A stretch of 64,000 nucleotides of DNA from Gadus chalcogrammus (taxonomy: Eukaryota > Chordata > Actinopteri > Gadiformes > Gadidae), in contig NC_079415.1 of NCBI RefSeq assembly GCF_026213295.1, positions 27,460,845-27,524,844 of the forward strand, read 5' to 3'. The translations under genes were made by a program, and so were the position numbers. Below the pieces are notes generated by a model, which was given only the letters and a program-made list of their open reading frames with translations, had not been told where the DNA came from and did no database searches. Position 1 is the stretch's first letter; the number at the start of each line of letters is the position of its first letter. Positions 18,481-54,485 of the stretch are shown piece by piece.

Positions 18481-21172
18481 GATGGAGGGCGAAAAGAAGC
18501 GACAGGATTGGAAAAACCCAAATGTAAGTGTTTTCTCTGTAATTAACTAGTAATTATTTTATTAAATTATACTCTGCAGCCCGGCCGCGGGCTTCAAAGC
18601 CCGGCCGTGGACTCTCGGAAGATCGCGAAAGTCCGCGGCCGACTTTTGCGGTAGATCGCGAGGCCGACTTTCGCGGGCCGCCCGACCCCGGTTCTCGGCC
18701 GGCAGCCCGGCCGTCGACCGGGCTCTGCAGCCCGGCCATCGACCGGGCTGCAGACCGGGCTGCATATCATGTCGTATGATATCCAGATCTTCCATGTTCT
18801 AGTGACTCCAGGTTAAAAATAAGCTTTATACTAATATATTATATATTTAGCAATATTCTATAAGTAATATATATACACATATTATATTAATAATAATAAT
18901 AATAATACATTTTATTTATAATGCACTTTATATTCAAGAATCTAAAAGTGCTTCAGAAAAAAAAAAAAAAAAACTATTAAAAAGGGGGAACCTCAAAGAA
19001 AGTTTAGCTAAATGCTCTTTTAAAGAGATGGGTTTTGAGGTTCCGTTTAAAAAGAGCTGTAGTCTGTGGAGCCCTCAGGTGGTCAGGGAGGGCGTTCCAT
19101 AGTCTAGGGGCAGCAGCAGAAAAGGCCCGATCACCCATGGTGCACAGCTTCGTATGTCGGGTTTGGAGGGTGTGAGTGGATCCTGAACGGAGTGTACGTG
19201 AGTTTGTCGGGGGGTGAGGAGTTCCTGAAGGTAGAGGGGGGCAAGTCCGTGAAGGCACTGGTGGGTGAGGAGGGAGACCTTGTACTCAATTCTGAGTGAG
19301 ACAGGGAGCCAGTGCAGTGATTTCAGGATGGGGGTGATGTGGTCATGCTTGCGCACCCTCATCAGGACCCTGGCAGCACTGTTTTGAATGTATTGGAGCC
19401 TCTGGATGCTCTTGCCAGGGATCCCAATGAGGAGTGCATTGCAGTAGTCCAACCTGGAGGAGACAAAGGCATGGACGAGCTTCTCTGCATCAGCCAGGGT
19501 GAGTGATTGGCGGAGTTTGGCGATGTTCCTGAGGTGGTATAAAGCTGTCTTACAGAGGTGTTTGATGTGGGTGTCAAAATTAAGTTGTGGGTCCATTTTA
19601 ACACCGAGGTTGGTGACGGATGTGGAAAGGGGGATGTTTTTGCCAGAGAAGGTGATATTGGTGATGGTGGGGGAGCGGAGCTGATGTGGCGTGCCAATAA
19701 GGATGGCTTCCGTTTTATGGCTGTTAAGTTGTAGGAAGTTGAGCTTCATCCACGCCTCTATCTCCTCCAGGCAGGTGGTCAGTGTGGATGTTGGCAGAGG
19801 GGCAGAAGAAGTGGGGGTTGTCCTGATGTAGAGCTGTGTATCATCAGCATAACAGTGGTAAGACAAGCCATGCCTGCTAATGACACTACCCAGGGGGAGC
19901 ATGTACAGTGAGAACAGTGTGGGGCCCAACACCGAGCCCTGGGGGACACCGCAGGTGACGTTGTTGGTGTGTGATTTTGCTTTGCCCAGGGCAACGTGCT
20001 CAGTTCTGTCAGTGAGGTACGAGGTGAACCAGTTCTTTACATTTCCTGATAGTCCAATGGTGTATTGCAGGCGGTGAAGGAGAATATTGTGGTCAACCGT
20101 ATCAAAAGCAGCTGTTAAATCCAGGAGGATGAGGAGAGATGGGGAGCCGGTGTCTGCTGCCATCAGGAGGTCATTTGTGACCCTGACCAAGGCTGTTTCT
20201 GTACTGTGGCCATAGCGGAAACCAGACTGGAATTTTTCAAACAAGTGATGTTGTATGAGGTGATCCTGGAGTTGTGCTGCAACTGTTTTTTCCAGAACTT
20301 TTGACAGAAATGGGAGATTTGAGATGGGCCTGTAGTTGGAGAGGACTTCTGGATCAAGGGTAGGTTTTTTTAATGTTGGTCTGATGACAGCCGTTTTTAA
20401 TGCAGATGGGATATGGCCGGCCAGGAGGGAGTGGTTAATGATATTGGTGATGAGTGGAGAGACAGCAGAGATGTTGGCCTTCAGCAGAGCTGTAGGGAAG
20501 GGGTCTAGTGCACAGGTGGATGGCTTCATTTTCCTGATGACGTCCTCCACCTCTTCCTTTGTGATGCTGGAGAAGGAGCAGAGGGTCTGGACAGAGTCAA
20601 TCGGTGGGTCAGCAGTTTGAAGGGGCAGGGCAGTAGTGATGGAGAGGTGTGAGCGGATGTTATTCACTTTTTGTTTAAAAAAGTTGATGTGCATGTTGCA
20701 CCTCTCCGTGGTGACATCAGATTGGGATGGTAAAGGGGGTTTGAGAAGGTGATGAACAGTTGAAAAGAGCTGTTTGGAGTTACCAGGGCTATGTTGATTA
20801 TTGCGGAATAGAACCTGGACCGTGCATTATTATATATTATTATTATTATATTATATTAGTAATATTCTATAAGTATTATTATACTAATATATTATATTAT
20901 TAGTAATATTACATGGTTAATCAATGTATTTTTTGGCAGTACTATATTGTGTACATAGCTATTAAATATTGTACATAACATATGGCCATATCTACCAGTT
21001 CTGGCATATAATTCCTAATTCCTTCTTATTCGTTTTCTTTCAGGACTTTGTTGAGTCCACTGCCACCAGCCCCCCCCCACCTCTCCCTCATGCTCCTCCA
21101 CCCCAGGCACCTCTTCCACCACCCCAGACACCCCTTCCAAGAGGAGAGTGCCAGGGAGCAGGCGAGGCATGA
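18481..21172 (+). CDS. Possible two-exon small ORF of unknown identity
   Basis: An ATG at 18481 opens MEGEKKRQDWKNPN up to a GTAAGT donor at 18524. A TTTCTTTCAG acceptor at 21043 could continue in the same phase into DFVESTATSPPPPLPHAPPP and a proline-rich tail with stop at 21170-21172. An AATAAA lies near 21388. The intron would contain the large LINE. The upstream sequence (GTCCCAATACC at about 18325) looks like a transposon end, so this may be the head of a decayed DNA transposon rather than a host gene. No family is recognised and the join is unproven. Confidence 0.2.
18570..18770. repeat. GC-rich island of CCCGGCC inverted/direct repeats
   Basis: About 200 bp very rich in G and C within AT-rich DNA. 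Repeated CAGCCCGGCC and GACCGGGCTGCAG modules form several short hairpins, and TCGCGA-type segments are repeated twice. Confidence 0.75.
18885..20828 (-). mobile_element. L2/Rex1-like LINE, nearly intact reverse transcriptase
   Basis: On the minus strand one frame is open from about 20828 to 19075 and covers the RT domain: SNYRPISNLPFLSKVLE, LLDLTAAFDTVDHNILL, GVPQGSVLGPTLF and the catalytic CYADDTQLYI. The C-terminal HLDYCN-like and LHWLPV signatures follow (RLDYCNALLIG, LQYIQNSAARVL, SLHWLPVSLRIEYK). A single frameshift near 19200 separates it from the last 85 residues (RAFSAAAPRLWNALPDHLR ... TALFKRNLKTHLFKRAFS at 19004-19258). The 3' side shows a poly-A-like run and a (TAA)n tail at about 18885-18905. 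The endonuclease and 5' part are missing, so the copy is 5'-truncated. One frameshift and intact catalytic aspartates suggest recent insertion. Confidence 0.9.
20829..21043. other. AT-rich spacer
   Basis: TATTATTA-type low-complexity sequence at the 5' end of the truncated LINE, followed by unique AT-rich DNA. Nothing else recognised. Confidence 0.6.
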
Positions 21173-21242
21173 GGAGAGCGAGGCAAAGTTGGCGGAATGG
21201 TTGAGAAGTTGTGATTCTCCACCATTCTCTCAAAAGCTGAGG

Positions 21243-21245
<3 letters not shown>

Positions 21246-21309
<64 letters not shown>
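21246..21309 (+). repeat. (TG)n microsatellite
   Basis: A perfect TG run, then an irregular GTGTGTGTATTTTTAGATG repeat up to about 21366. Confidence 0.95.
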
Positions 21310-21312
<3 letters not shown>

Positions 21313-21435
21313 TAGGTGTGCGTGTGTGTGTATTTTTAGATGCGTGTGTGTGTATTTTTAGATGTGTGGTTCAGTGTTTCTTATTTAAATAAAGTGTTTC
21401 TTCTAAAGTGTTCTTGTTCACCGATTATTATCTAA

Positions 21436-21951
21436 GGGTGCACTCACACTAGGCCATCTGGCCGTGGCCTAACCCTGCTCAAATCTGCCAGTGTGAGTGT
21501 GGCCAGTCTGGCCAGGCCGGGCCAATTTGGCCACTTGGGAGAGGTGTGCTGCTACGGCACGGGCCGCTACCTGAGCTGGATGACGTATAGTCAATGCGAC
21601 GACCACGGACATAATAAAGGCGACGAGCCTTCTTTCACATTAAACGGTAAACATCGCGTCAAGCAGTTCAACTGTTGGTGTGTTCTCTGTGTTGTTGTCC
21701 ATTGTTGTTAAAACTCTGACTGGCGGCAGACTTTATATGGTCCATGCAGCGGACGCTTGGTGATGACGTGTTACGACGTGATGACGTATGTACAAGAGCC
21801 TTCCGTGGCCAGGCCACAGCTGCGACGGCCAACGGCCACGGCCAGATGGCCTAGTGTGAGTGCAGGCCAGAGAACAATGGGGCCATTTGAGCACGGTTAG
21901 GTGTGAAAACGGCCAACGGCCACGGCCAGATGGCCTAGTGTGAGTGCACCC
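21436..21951. mobile_element. PIF/Harbinger-like MITE with TAA target duplication
   Basis: Ends GGGTGCACTCACACTAGGCC and GGCCTAGTGTGAGTGCACCC are perfect complements, and the match continues inward through ATCTGGCCGTGGCC. TAA flanks both sides (21433-21435 and 21952-21954). The right terminal block is partly duplicated inside the element at about 21826-21868. The 516-bp interior has no transposase. Confidence 0.9.
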
Positions 21952-22021
21952 TAATACCACCTTTAACATGTAGCTAAGTGACATTCAAAATAAAGGTATA
22001 TTACGAGGGACAAATAGTATA

Positions 22022-22573
22022 ATTATTATTATTATTTTTTAATACTTTATTTAAACATGCCAATTACAAAATATAAATACCATTTCAGGTTAAACATCTT
22101 TACAATGGGTCTTGCTCGTTGCCCGAGACAATGGCAGCCAGTCTGTCTCTTGTAACATTACCAGGGGTCTGGTTATCTGCTAGGGGGCACGGGGAGGCCA
22201 TGATGACGTCACAGGGTAGGGTTGTCCCATTTGGTAGGGGATCGGTTAGGGGTAGCAATGAGGGGTAGCAATGAGGGTTAGGGTTGAGACAGTGAGCAAA
22301 GAAACGGTATTGGGCCTTAGTGTCAACCCCTGCGTAACGCATAATACAGTCCATGGCAAGGCATATTAACGGGGGATATTCCATATTAGGAACACAAGTC
22401 AATAACGATAATGCATACAATACTGGTAAGAAACGATGCTTGTAAATGTATTGCGCATATCCTTCAATAGAACCACAGTTACCGCATATGTGTGTTAAGT
22501 TTTCTTTGCCGGAATTTATTTGAGGACACAGTATTTCTGAAGTTGTGGAAAAAAACGCTATTCCATGTGTGAA
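22022..22573 (-). pseudogene. Unidentified open frame with poly(A) signal and (AAT)n tail
   Basis: On the minus strand 158 codons are open from 22573 to the stop at 22100. Visible features are a CPQ...HICGNCGS cysteine cluster, then a hydrophobic region (RFLPVLYALSLLTCVPNMEY), then MDCIMRYAGVDTKAQYRFF, and a proline/asparagine-rich tail. Downstream come an AATAAA (complement at 22046-22051) and an (AAT)n tract, the arrangement of a retroposed 3' end. No ATG precedes the cysteine cluster within the open region, so the copy is 5'-truncated or an exon. I recognise no family. A retroelement 3' ORF or a processed gene fragment are the alternatives. Confidence 0.4.
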
Positions 22574-22576
22574 TTA

Positions 22577-23231
22577 GGCCATATTATTTGGCCATAAACT
22601 GAGCCATTTGAAGTTTGAAATTCATGTGGACAGCATCTGTCTCTCATCTGAGACTGCAAACGCACTGTCAAAATATGAAGTAGTCAGATTCGAATGCGCT
22701 CATGGCTCTTAAAGGGGATGGGAGATGGCACTCTCATTGGTTTATTGCACGTTAAGCCCAAACCACCCCTATGGGTAATTAGGCTACTTCAGACCAACCC
22801 TTTTTAGATTTGAGCCGAGCGCAAGAGCCATTTATCCGCCTGTAAAATAGCAACATCGCCAAAGAACCGCCCAAAAAGCTACTTGCATTTGGTGCTTCTC
22901 ACTTGCGTTTCAGACCGTTAAAATAGGGCCCTTTATGTTGAAAGTAGGCCTATAGACCGTCGAGATTCCCTTTTTAATTCCGTTGGTATAGATTGATGCT
23001 TGTAGAAAGAATTATAATAATCCTGCCAGTTTTTAAAACAGCCGAAATTGTATGTACTCGCCTAATGCTTGTTTTTCCAGCCCAACGTTATGAGTAGCGG
23101 GGAAAATCGCCTATTCTGGCAACGCTGCCTGAACGTCGTAAAAAGTAGTCCAATTGAGCGACAGAAAGTGCCCAATCTGGCAACACTGCCTGAACGTCCC
23201 CACGCTCTAACCTCAGCGTAAATCAATAGAC
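22577..23231. other. Intergenic DNA with one short direct repeat
   Basis: No gene is recognised. The motif CTGGCAACRCTGCCTGAACG occurs twice, at about 23116 and 23178, suggesting a degenerate repeat. Confidence 0.6.
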
Positions 23232-23403
23232 AGAATAGGTCCCGCCTCTGACGCTCCCGGTTCCCTCGGTCAAATGTCTATGGGAAATAACATGGGTTTT
23301 TTGAATGATCGTACATAATAAACTGGTGGCGAAAAAGTAAAAGCTGCGTCTCGTTTGAACTACCCGAGGGAACCGGAGCCTCGGAGGCGGGACTGATTCT
23401 TCA
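23232..23403. repeat. Imperfect inverted repeat (GTCCCGCCTC ends)
   Basis: AGGTCCCGCCTCTGACGCTC with CCGGTTCCCTCGG at the left is mirrored by CCGAGGGAACCGGAGCCTCG with GAGGCGGGACT at the right, with an AT-rich centre. This is the form of a small foldback element. No coding content. Confidence 0.7.
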
Positions 23404-23787
23404 GAGGTTTATAGAATCAACTGAAAACAAGCACACATGGAACTTAAACTGTGATTTTGAGAAAGGTAATCAAAATTCTGTTTTCTGATTTGTTAAACCT
23501 TTCAACGAAGGTTAACGATAAAATATTCACCAAGTTACAAAGTCTGAAGTATTAATTGTCAGAGAATGGGCGGACAGCTCCGCCGTCCTCCAATTGACTT
23601 CCATTGTAAAAAATAGTATCTTTAAAGTAGAATAAGAAAATCAGAAAAGAAGCGCGCGATTCTAAGCTAATCTGAACATTTGGAATTGTAATGGAGTCTC
23701 TAGGTGAAAGATTTAGGAAGGAGATAGGTCCCAAAGTTTACAGAGAATAATAAAGAAGAAAGAATAAAACTTAAGAAGAACAATAGT

Positions 23788-23809
23788 TGAGTGCTGCATG
23801 CAGCACTCA
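23788..23809. repeat. 22-bp perfect palindrome
   Basis: TGAGTGCTGCATGCAGCACT plus CA reads identically on both strands. An AATAATAAAGAAGAA-type tract precedes it, as at the ends of the array units in gphn intron 2. Confidence 0.9.
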
Positions 23810-23884
23810 CCTAACTAATACAAATGTTTACATACGACTTACCCATTTCACTAGCGCTTCTCGGATGGTTGTTGCTTTTGCCTG

Positions 23885-24318
23885 CAAAATATGTTAAGTA
23901 CAATGAGGGTGAAGTACACTGAAGTACACTGAGGGTGCGGTACACAGAGGGTGAAGTACACTGAGGGTGAAGTACATAGATTGTGAAGTACACAGAGGGT
24001 GAAGTACACTGAGGGTGAGAGGATGAAGTACACTGAGGGTGAAGTACACTGAAGAACACTGAGGGTGAAGTACACAGAGGGTGAAGTACACAGAGGGTGA
24101 TGTACACAGAAGGTGAAGTACACTGAGGATGAAGTACACTGAATACAATGAGGAAGAAGAGGGTGAAGTACTCTGAAGTACACTGAGGGTGAAGTACATA
24201 GATGGTCAAGTACACAGAGGATGAAAGGGTGAAGTACACAGAGGGTGAAGCACACTGGGGATGAAGTACACTGAAGTACAATGAGGAAGAAGAGGTGAAA
24301 TACTCTGAAATACACTGA
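23885..24318 (+). repeat. 16-bp minisatellite GAAGTACACTGAGGGT
   Basis: About 25 imperfect copies of a 16-bp unit. Interspersed GAGGAAGAAGAGG blocks recur about 130 bp apart (24150 and 24282), giving a higher-order period. Long minus-strand frames rich in YFTLSVLHPQCTSPS are translations of the repeat. Confidence 0.95.
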
Positions 24319-24879
24319 TAGTGAGTACTATTATGTGTTGACCACTAACAGGATGCACTTCTCTACACAGAATGTTGGACCCTCGTGACTATACAGCTTT
24401 CCATGTTGATTGTCTTTAGCAAACAACATAAAAAACACGACAGTGATGACGTGCGTTAACATCATGATAACTTAACTTAACATGAAGACTCTCAGCCAGG
24501 GCTAACTGCACGAAGAGTGTTGCCAGATTGGTGGCCAGGAATACTGGACTGTGCACAGAATCACCACGATTCTTATTGACGTTCGATCGACTAAGATATC
24601 TGACAGTAATAACACGTTTACACAGATATATTAAAATAAATCATTCGAATTATTGTTGAACTCTAGCGAAAATGATGTGAAAGAGTGTCTAGAAACACGG
24701 GGAGCAATCACTCACCATGTTGACGGCTGCTGTTGCTATGACGACACCGCTACGTCACTGAGCTGCGCATGCCCACTAGGTCCGCAGGTCCGCATATCAT
24801 ATGCTCTGAGTCTAGCCCTAAAAAATGTAGGGATTTATAGGGGAGCAGCTATGATTTTAAAATCATCTGTCATACAGGA

Positions 24880-25005
24880 GCCAATGTAAACGATTTAAGA
24901 ATCGTTACATTGGCATGGTGATGATTGACAGCTAATGGCTCTATCTCTTCTCTTTGAAAGCATGGTAATGATTGACAGTTTTATGGCTCTATCCCTTATC
25001 TTTCT
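24880..25005. repeat. Hairpin followed by 47-bp direct repeat
   Basis: GCCAATGTAAACGATT pairs with AATCGTTACATTGGC (24880-24914), and ATGATTTTAAAATCAT (24851-24866) is a perfect palindrome just before. Then two tandem copies follow, both containing GATTGACAG and ATGGCTCTATC, starting at 24915 and 24960. Confidence 0.75.
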
Positions 25006-25224
25006 CCCCCACTTTCGATTGCAAACACCAATGTAAAACATGCAAACATTTCTTACAAAATGACTTTCTAAAATGTCTAAGTTGCAAATTGATCCAGGCG
25101 ACATGTTAATGCATGTTTCCTACACTAAGCATATCATATTTTAATCTTGGGTTATGGGTTTACACGTCATGTTACCAATAAGCTAGTCCTTGGTTTGGTT
25201 GCTATAGTTTCTACGTTTTTACTT

Positions 25225-25268
25225 CTACCATTCTACTTGCTGTAGTTTGGTCTGGCTTTGCGAGACTA
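25225..25268 (+). mobile_element. End fragment of the GAGACTA element
   Basis: CCATTCTACTTG and TTTGGTCTGGCTTTGCGAGA followed by CTA match the right end of the element at 54516-54918. Only this end is present. Confidence 0.6.
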
Positions 25269-25320
25269 ACTTGTACCTGACCTGGAGCCTATATTATTTT
25301 ATCTATCATTCATACAATCC

Positions 25321-25381
25321 TGAACAAGGATTGGTTGCCTCAGCATACTGAGTGTATGCTGAGGCAACCAATCATTGTTCA
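25321..25381. repeat. 61-nt near-perfect hairpin
   Basis: A 28-bp stem with one mismatch (arm TGAACAAGGATTGGTTGCCT then CAGCATAC) closes on a 5-nt TGAGT loop. It could be a foldback remnant or a small-RNA precursor. Nothing in the sequence shows transcription. Confidence 0.85.
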
Positions 25382-25995
25382 GCATTCAGAAAGTTATTTT
25401 ATAAATACTTAGGATATGTTAATACTATATATAAAATATAAATACTGGTACTATATAAATAACACACAGTGCGTGCTGAATGTGTGTTGTATTTTGCATA
25501 GAAGTAGGCTATATTACATTTTTGCTCGTGCTCAACTGGGTCACCACAAGAGAATATAGAGAATACAACTATGCCACTGAGTATTTAATAGAGCAGTAGC
25601 ACACATTTGGAAGTTACATTAAAAAATGTATCGCCTACCTTAAATGACTAGAATGAACTAAGTTTGCAATAGCAAACACTGTCCAAACTTCTCTTTTCAA
25701 TTAAGAAACAGGAGTGGAAATAGGAGAGGCGATAAAGCCCTCAGTGTTTGTCTCTCTTCCTTTATTATATCAACTATCCATTGCAAATATATCTGTTCCT
25801 TTGAAAATTAAATTATCCTACGATCCAACTCCCCCCAACATATAAGTGTTGATGTATCTGTGTGTGAAACGGATAAGAGGTCTGCCTTCGTGTCATTGTT
25901 AGCCCCGGCAGGGTCATGAATCACACTGAAGGATTTGCTGTTGTAGCACCAATAAGGAGGTTGATTATTTATATTAACATATAATAACAACGCAG
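25382..25995. other. Intergenic DNA, nothing recognised
   Basis: AT-rich unique-looking sequence without a supported gene or repeat. Confidence 0.5.
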
Positions 25996-27770
25996 TTGCA
26001 TACAACTCGTGTTTTGGATTTACCAGCTACTGAAAGAGGGCCCATACACCAAATGTCAGAATTTAGTACCATCAACCATGAAACTCTAATTAAAACCGTT
26101 CAAAATCTCAGCTCTGCTACCTCCCAGCTGAATACGTTACCCAGTAGTCTTTTTAAATCTGTCCTTCATCTCATAACAACAGATGTGCTTCAGATTATAA
26201 ATACATCACTACAAACTGGTACTTTTCCCAGGTCCCCAAAAACAGCAGTCGTAAAGCCACTGCTCAAAAAACGTAACTTGGATCGTTCAGTACTAAGCAC
26301 CAACAGACCAATATCAAATCGACCTTTTATCTGAAAAATTATTGAAAAAAATGTTTTTAACCTATTAACTGCTTTTCTATCGTCAGATGTTTTGATGACT
26401 ATCAATCTGGCTTCCGTACTAACCATAGCACAGAGACAGCCCTTGTAAAGGTGATAAACGATATTCGTCTGAACACTGATGCAGGCAAAACAACTGTCCT
26501 GATACTACTGGACCTCAGTGCAACATTTGATACTGTTGACCACCATATATAGTACATCGACTGAATCACTTGGTCGGTATTTCAGGTGCTTTCATAAAAT
26601 GGCTAGAATCTTACTTACAGGGCAGGAGCTAGTTTGTTGCCATATAAAACTACACCTCAAATCAGCAACCTTGACTTGTGATGTTCCTCAGGGATCGATC
26701 CTAAGCCCCTTATTGTTTAATCTCTACATGCTCCCACTCGGCCAGAACTTTGGGAAAAACTCAATGTGTTATCATAACTATGCAAATGACACTCAAATTT
26801 ACCTCGCTCTGTCTCCCAATGATGTTGCATCCCTTGATTCTCTCCATCAGTCTCTCGACCATGTTAACACTTGGATGTCACAACATTTTCTTCAGTTGAA
26901 CAGACAAAACTGAGGTCATTATATTTGGGAACAAAGAGCAAAGATCCAGGGTTGCTACTCTACTTGGCACAAATGGACTTAAGAATGCTGTAAGAAATCT
27001 TGGCATCATCATTGACAGTGATTTGAGCTTCAACAATCATGTGAAATCAGTCACTAAATCAGCCTTTTTTAACCTGAAGAACATTGCAAAATTGAGTGAC
27101 CTTATGTCAGAGAGTGACCTAGAAAAACGTATTCACGCTTTAATTTCAAGCAGGATAGACTACGGTAATGCCCTTTTAACTGGGATGCCCGGTTGCTGAC
27201 TAGGACTAAAAGGAGTGAGCACATCACCCCATCCTATGGTCCTTACACTGGCTTCCTGTTATTTATAGAATTGATTAGAATTGATAGAGCTCTACATCTT
27301 GTTTTTAAAGCACTAAATGGCATTGGACCAAACTATATACGTGACATGTTCATACATACACTGAGGTCTCAAAACAAAAATATTTTTTAGTTTTTATGCA
27401 GCTAAACTTTGGAACAAACTGCCAGAAGAAATTAAAAACGCTGCCACAACTTCTATTTTTAAACTAAATACTAAGCTCTTCAGTGATGCATACTATTTTA
27501 CATTTCTAATGTTTCCCTTCTCTTTTTTTATTTTTACTCTAATCGATTTATAGTTAAATGTCGGATTCATATCTCACCTTACTGAAGGTCTTTTAAACTT
27601 TTTTATTCCTTTTTATCTTTTCTCCCTTTATTTTTTACAGTAGGCCTACATGTGTAATTTCATCGAAGGATGCACTTCTTTGCATGTACTTCTTCACTAT
27701 AAATGATACTGTTGTCTTTTTCTCTGTAAAGCACATTAAAAATAAAATTGCCTTGCCTTGCCTATATTTG
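25996..27770 (+). mobile_element. Decayed L2-like LINE, plus strand
   Basis: RT segments recur in order but in broken frames: AVVKPLLKKRNLDRSVLSTN then RPISN, LLDLSATFDTVDHH across a stop, CDVPQGSILSPLLFNLYMLP and CYHNYANDTQIYLAL, then LGIIIDSDLSF, SRIDYGNALLTGMP and LHLVFKALNGIGPNYI. The catalytic YADD is changed to YAND, so the enzyme would be dead even without the frame breaks. The 3' end shows AATAAAATTGCCTTGCCTTG (about 27745-27768), a short-repeat tail usual for L2 elements. 5'-truncated. Confidence 0.85.
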
Positions 27771-28540
27771 TATTAACCTTTTATTTTCTTATTTGCGATA
27801 CACTGGGGAACATGCAAAAACAAGTCATCAGGAGAGAGAACACATTACCAAATCATGCTTTGTTAATATGTCTGGAGCACCCAGGTATACTGTACTACAC
27901 TGTTCTGCAACAAAGGCTGTCCACCCTTGGGATCAATTATGTCACGATGGGCCTCAAACATGCATCCGGCTGAAGCTTCTGCAATAGACGATGTGTGGAT
28001 CTCCAACAGACCTGACTTTAGCTGATATCTAAAGATGCACAGCATGCTGATATTCCCATGATAGCCCCCAGCAACTCATTTCTGACATCTGAATTGGGGT
28101 TATATATTAACAAATATTTATCGGTTGATGTGAAGTGACTGGTATGGGGATAGCCTGACGTCACCACTAATCATGTAGCATCCTATTAACCACCTCTTCT
28201 GTGGGCAACATGGAAATGACAATTAACACACACAACTATTTGACCAAAAACATACAATCTTATCATTTGAGAGGAATGATAGGATTGTACTGATCCCATT
28301 CTCTCTTTACCGTCAGGTGTTGAACCTATACGACATATTGTCATTGTCATGTGAGATTCTATATATTCCGATCATCTGCCTGCCTTTCACTAATTGCATC
28401 TGGATTTCCTTTTAATTCCCTGCTCTTCTTATTTAGTAGTCATACGTGCACAAGAGCTGTGCGCGTGTGCACACACAAGCGGTGCGCGTGCACTCCCTCC
28501 CCAGCCCCCTCCTCCTAAATGTCTTTTATATTCCAGAGGT
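27771..28540. other. Intergenic DNA upstream of gphn
   Basis: Around 27935-28000 lies a sequence (GATGGGCCTCAAA ... CATCCGGCT ... AGCTTCTGCAAT) paralogous to the flanks of the foldback element at 33735-34816. GC-rich, TGCGCGTG-containing sequence near 28460-28490 could belong to the gphn promoter (NRF1-like motif, inferred). No gene. Confidence 0.5.
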
Positions 28541-28560
28541 GCAGCAGCAGCAGCAGCAGC
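28541..28560 (+). repeat. Short (CAG)n in the gphn leader
   Basis: Six to seven GCA/CAG units about 90 bp upstream of the gephyrin start codon, in a GC-rich leader. Confidence 0.9.
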
Positions 28561-28650
28561 GGGTCCACAGAGCAGTAGCTATAGCCCGTCCTCTCCGCAC
28601 GCTAGCTCTATGTAGCTAGTGGAGCTAGCAGTACAGAGGTTGGTGTAAAC

Positions 28651-54311
<25,661 letters not shown>

Positions 54312-54485
54312 TAAATAGTAACTGTTTTTAAGTTGCAGTCAAGTCAATAAGTATTTGCAGCTGAAATGTCTGTTCAGTTGTCACCTTGTATCAAGTAGTC
54401 CTACTATAGCAACGTTCCAACCGGAAGGACCCAGAACCCTCAGGAACAGCCACTCATGGGATTAAACGCTTCCTTCAGCCTCTTG

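Noticed and set aside
23811..24315. Open frames of about 155 codons rich in VYFTLSVLHPQCTSPS
   Set aside because: They are translations of the 16-bp minisatellite in all minus-strand frames, not a protein.
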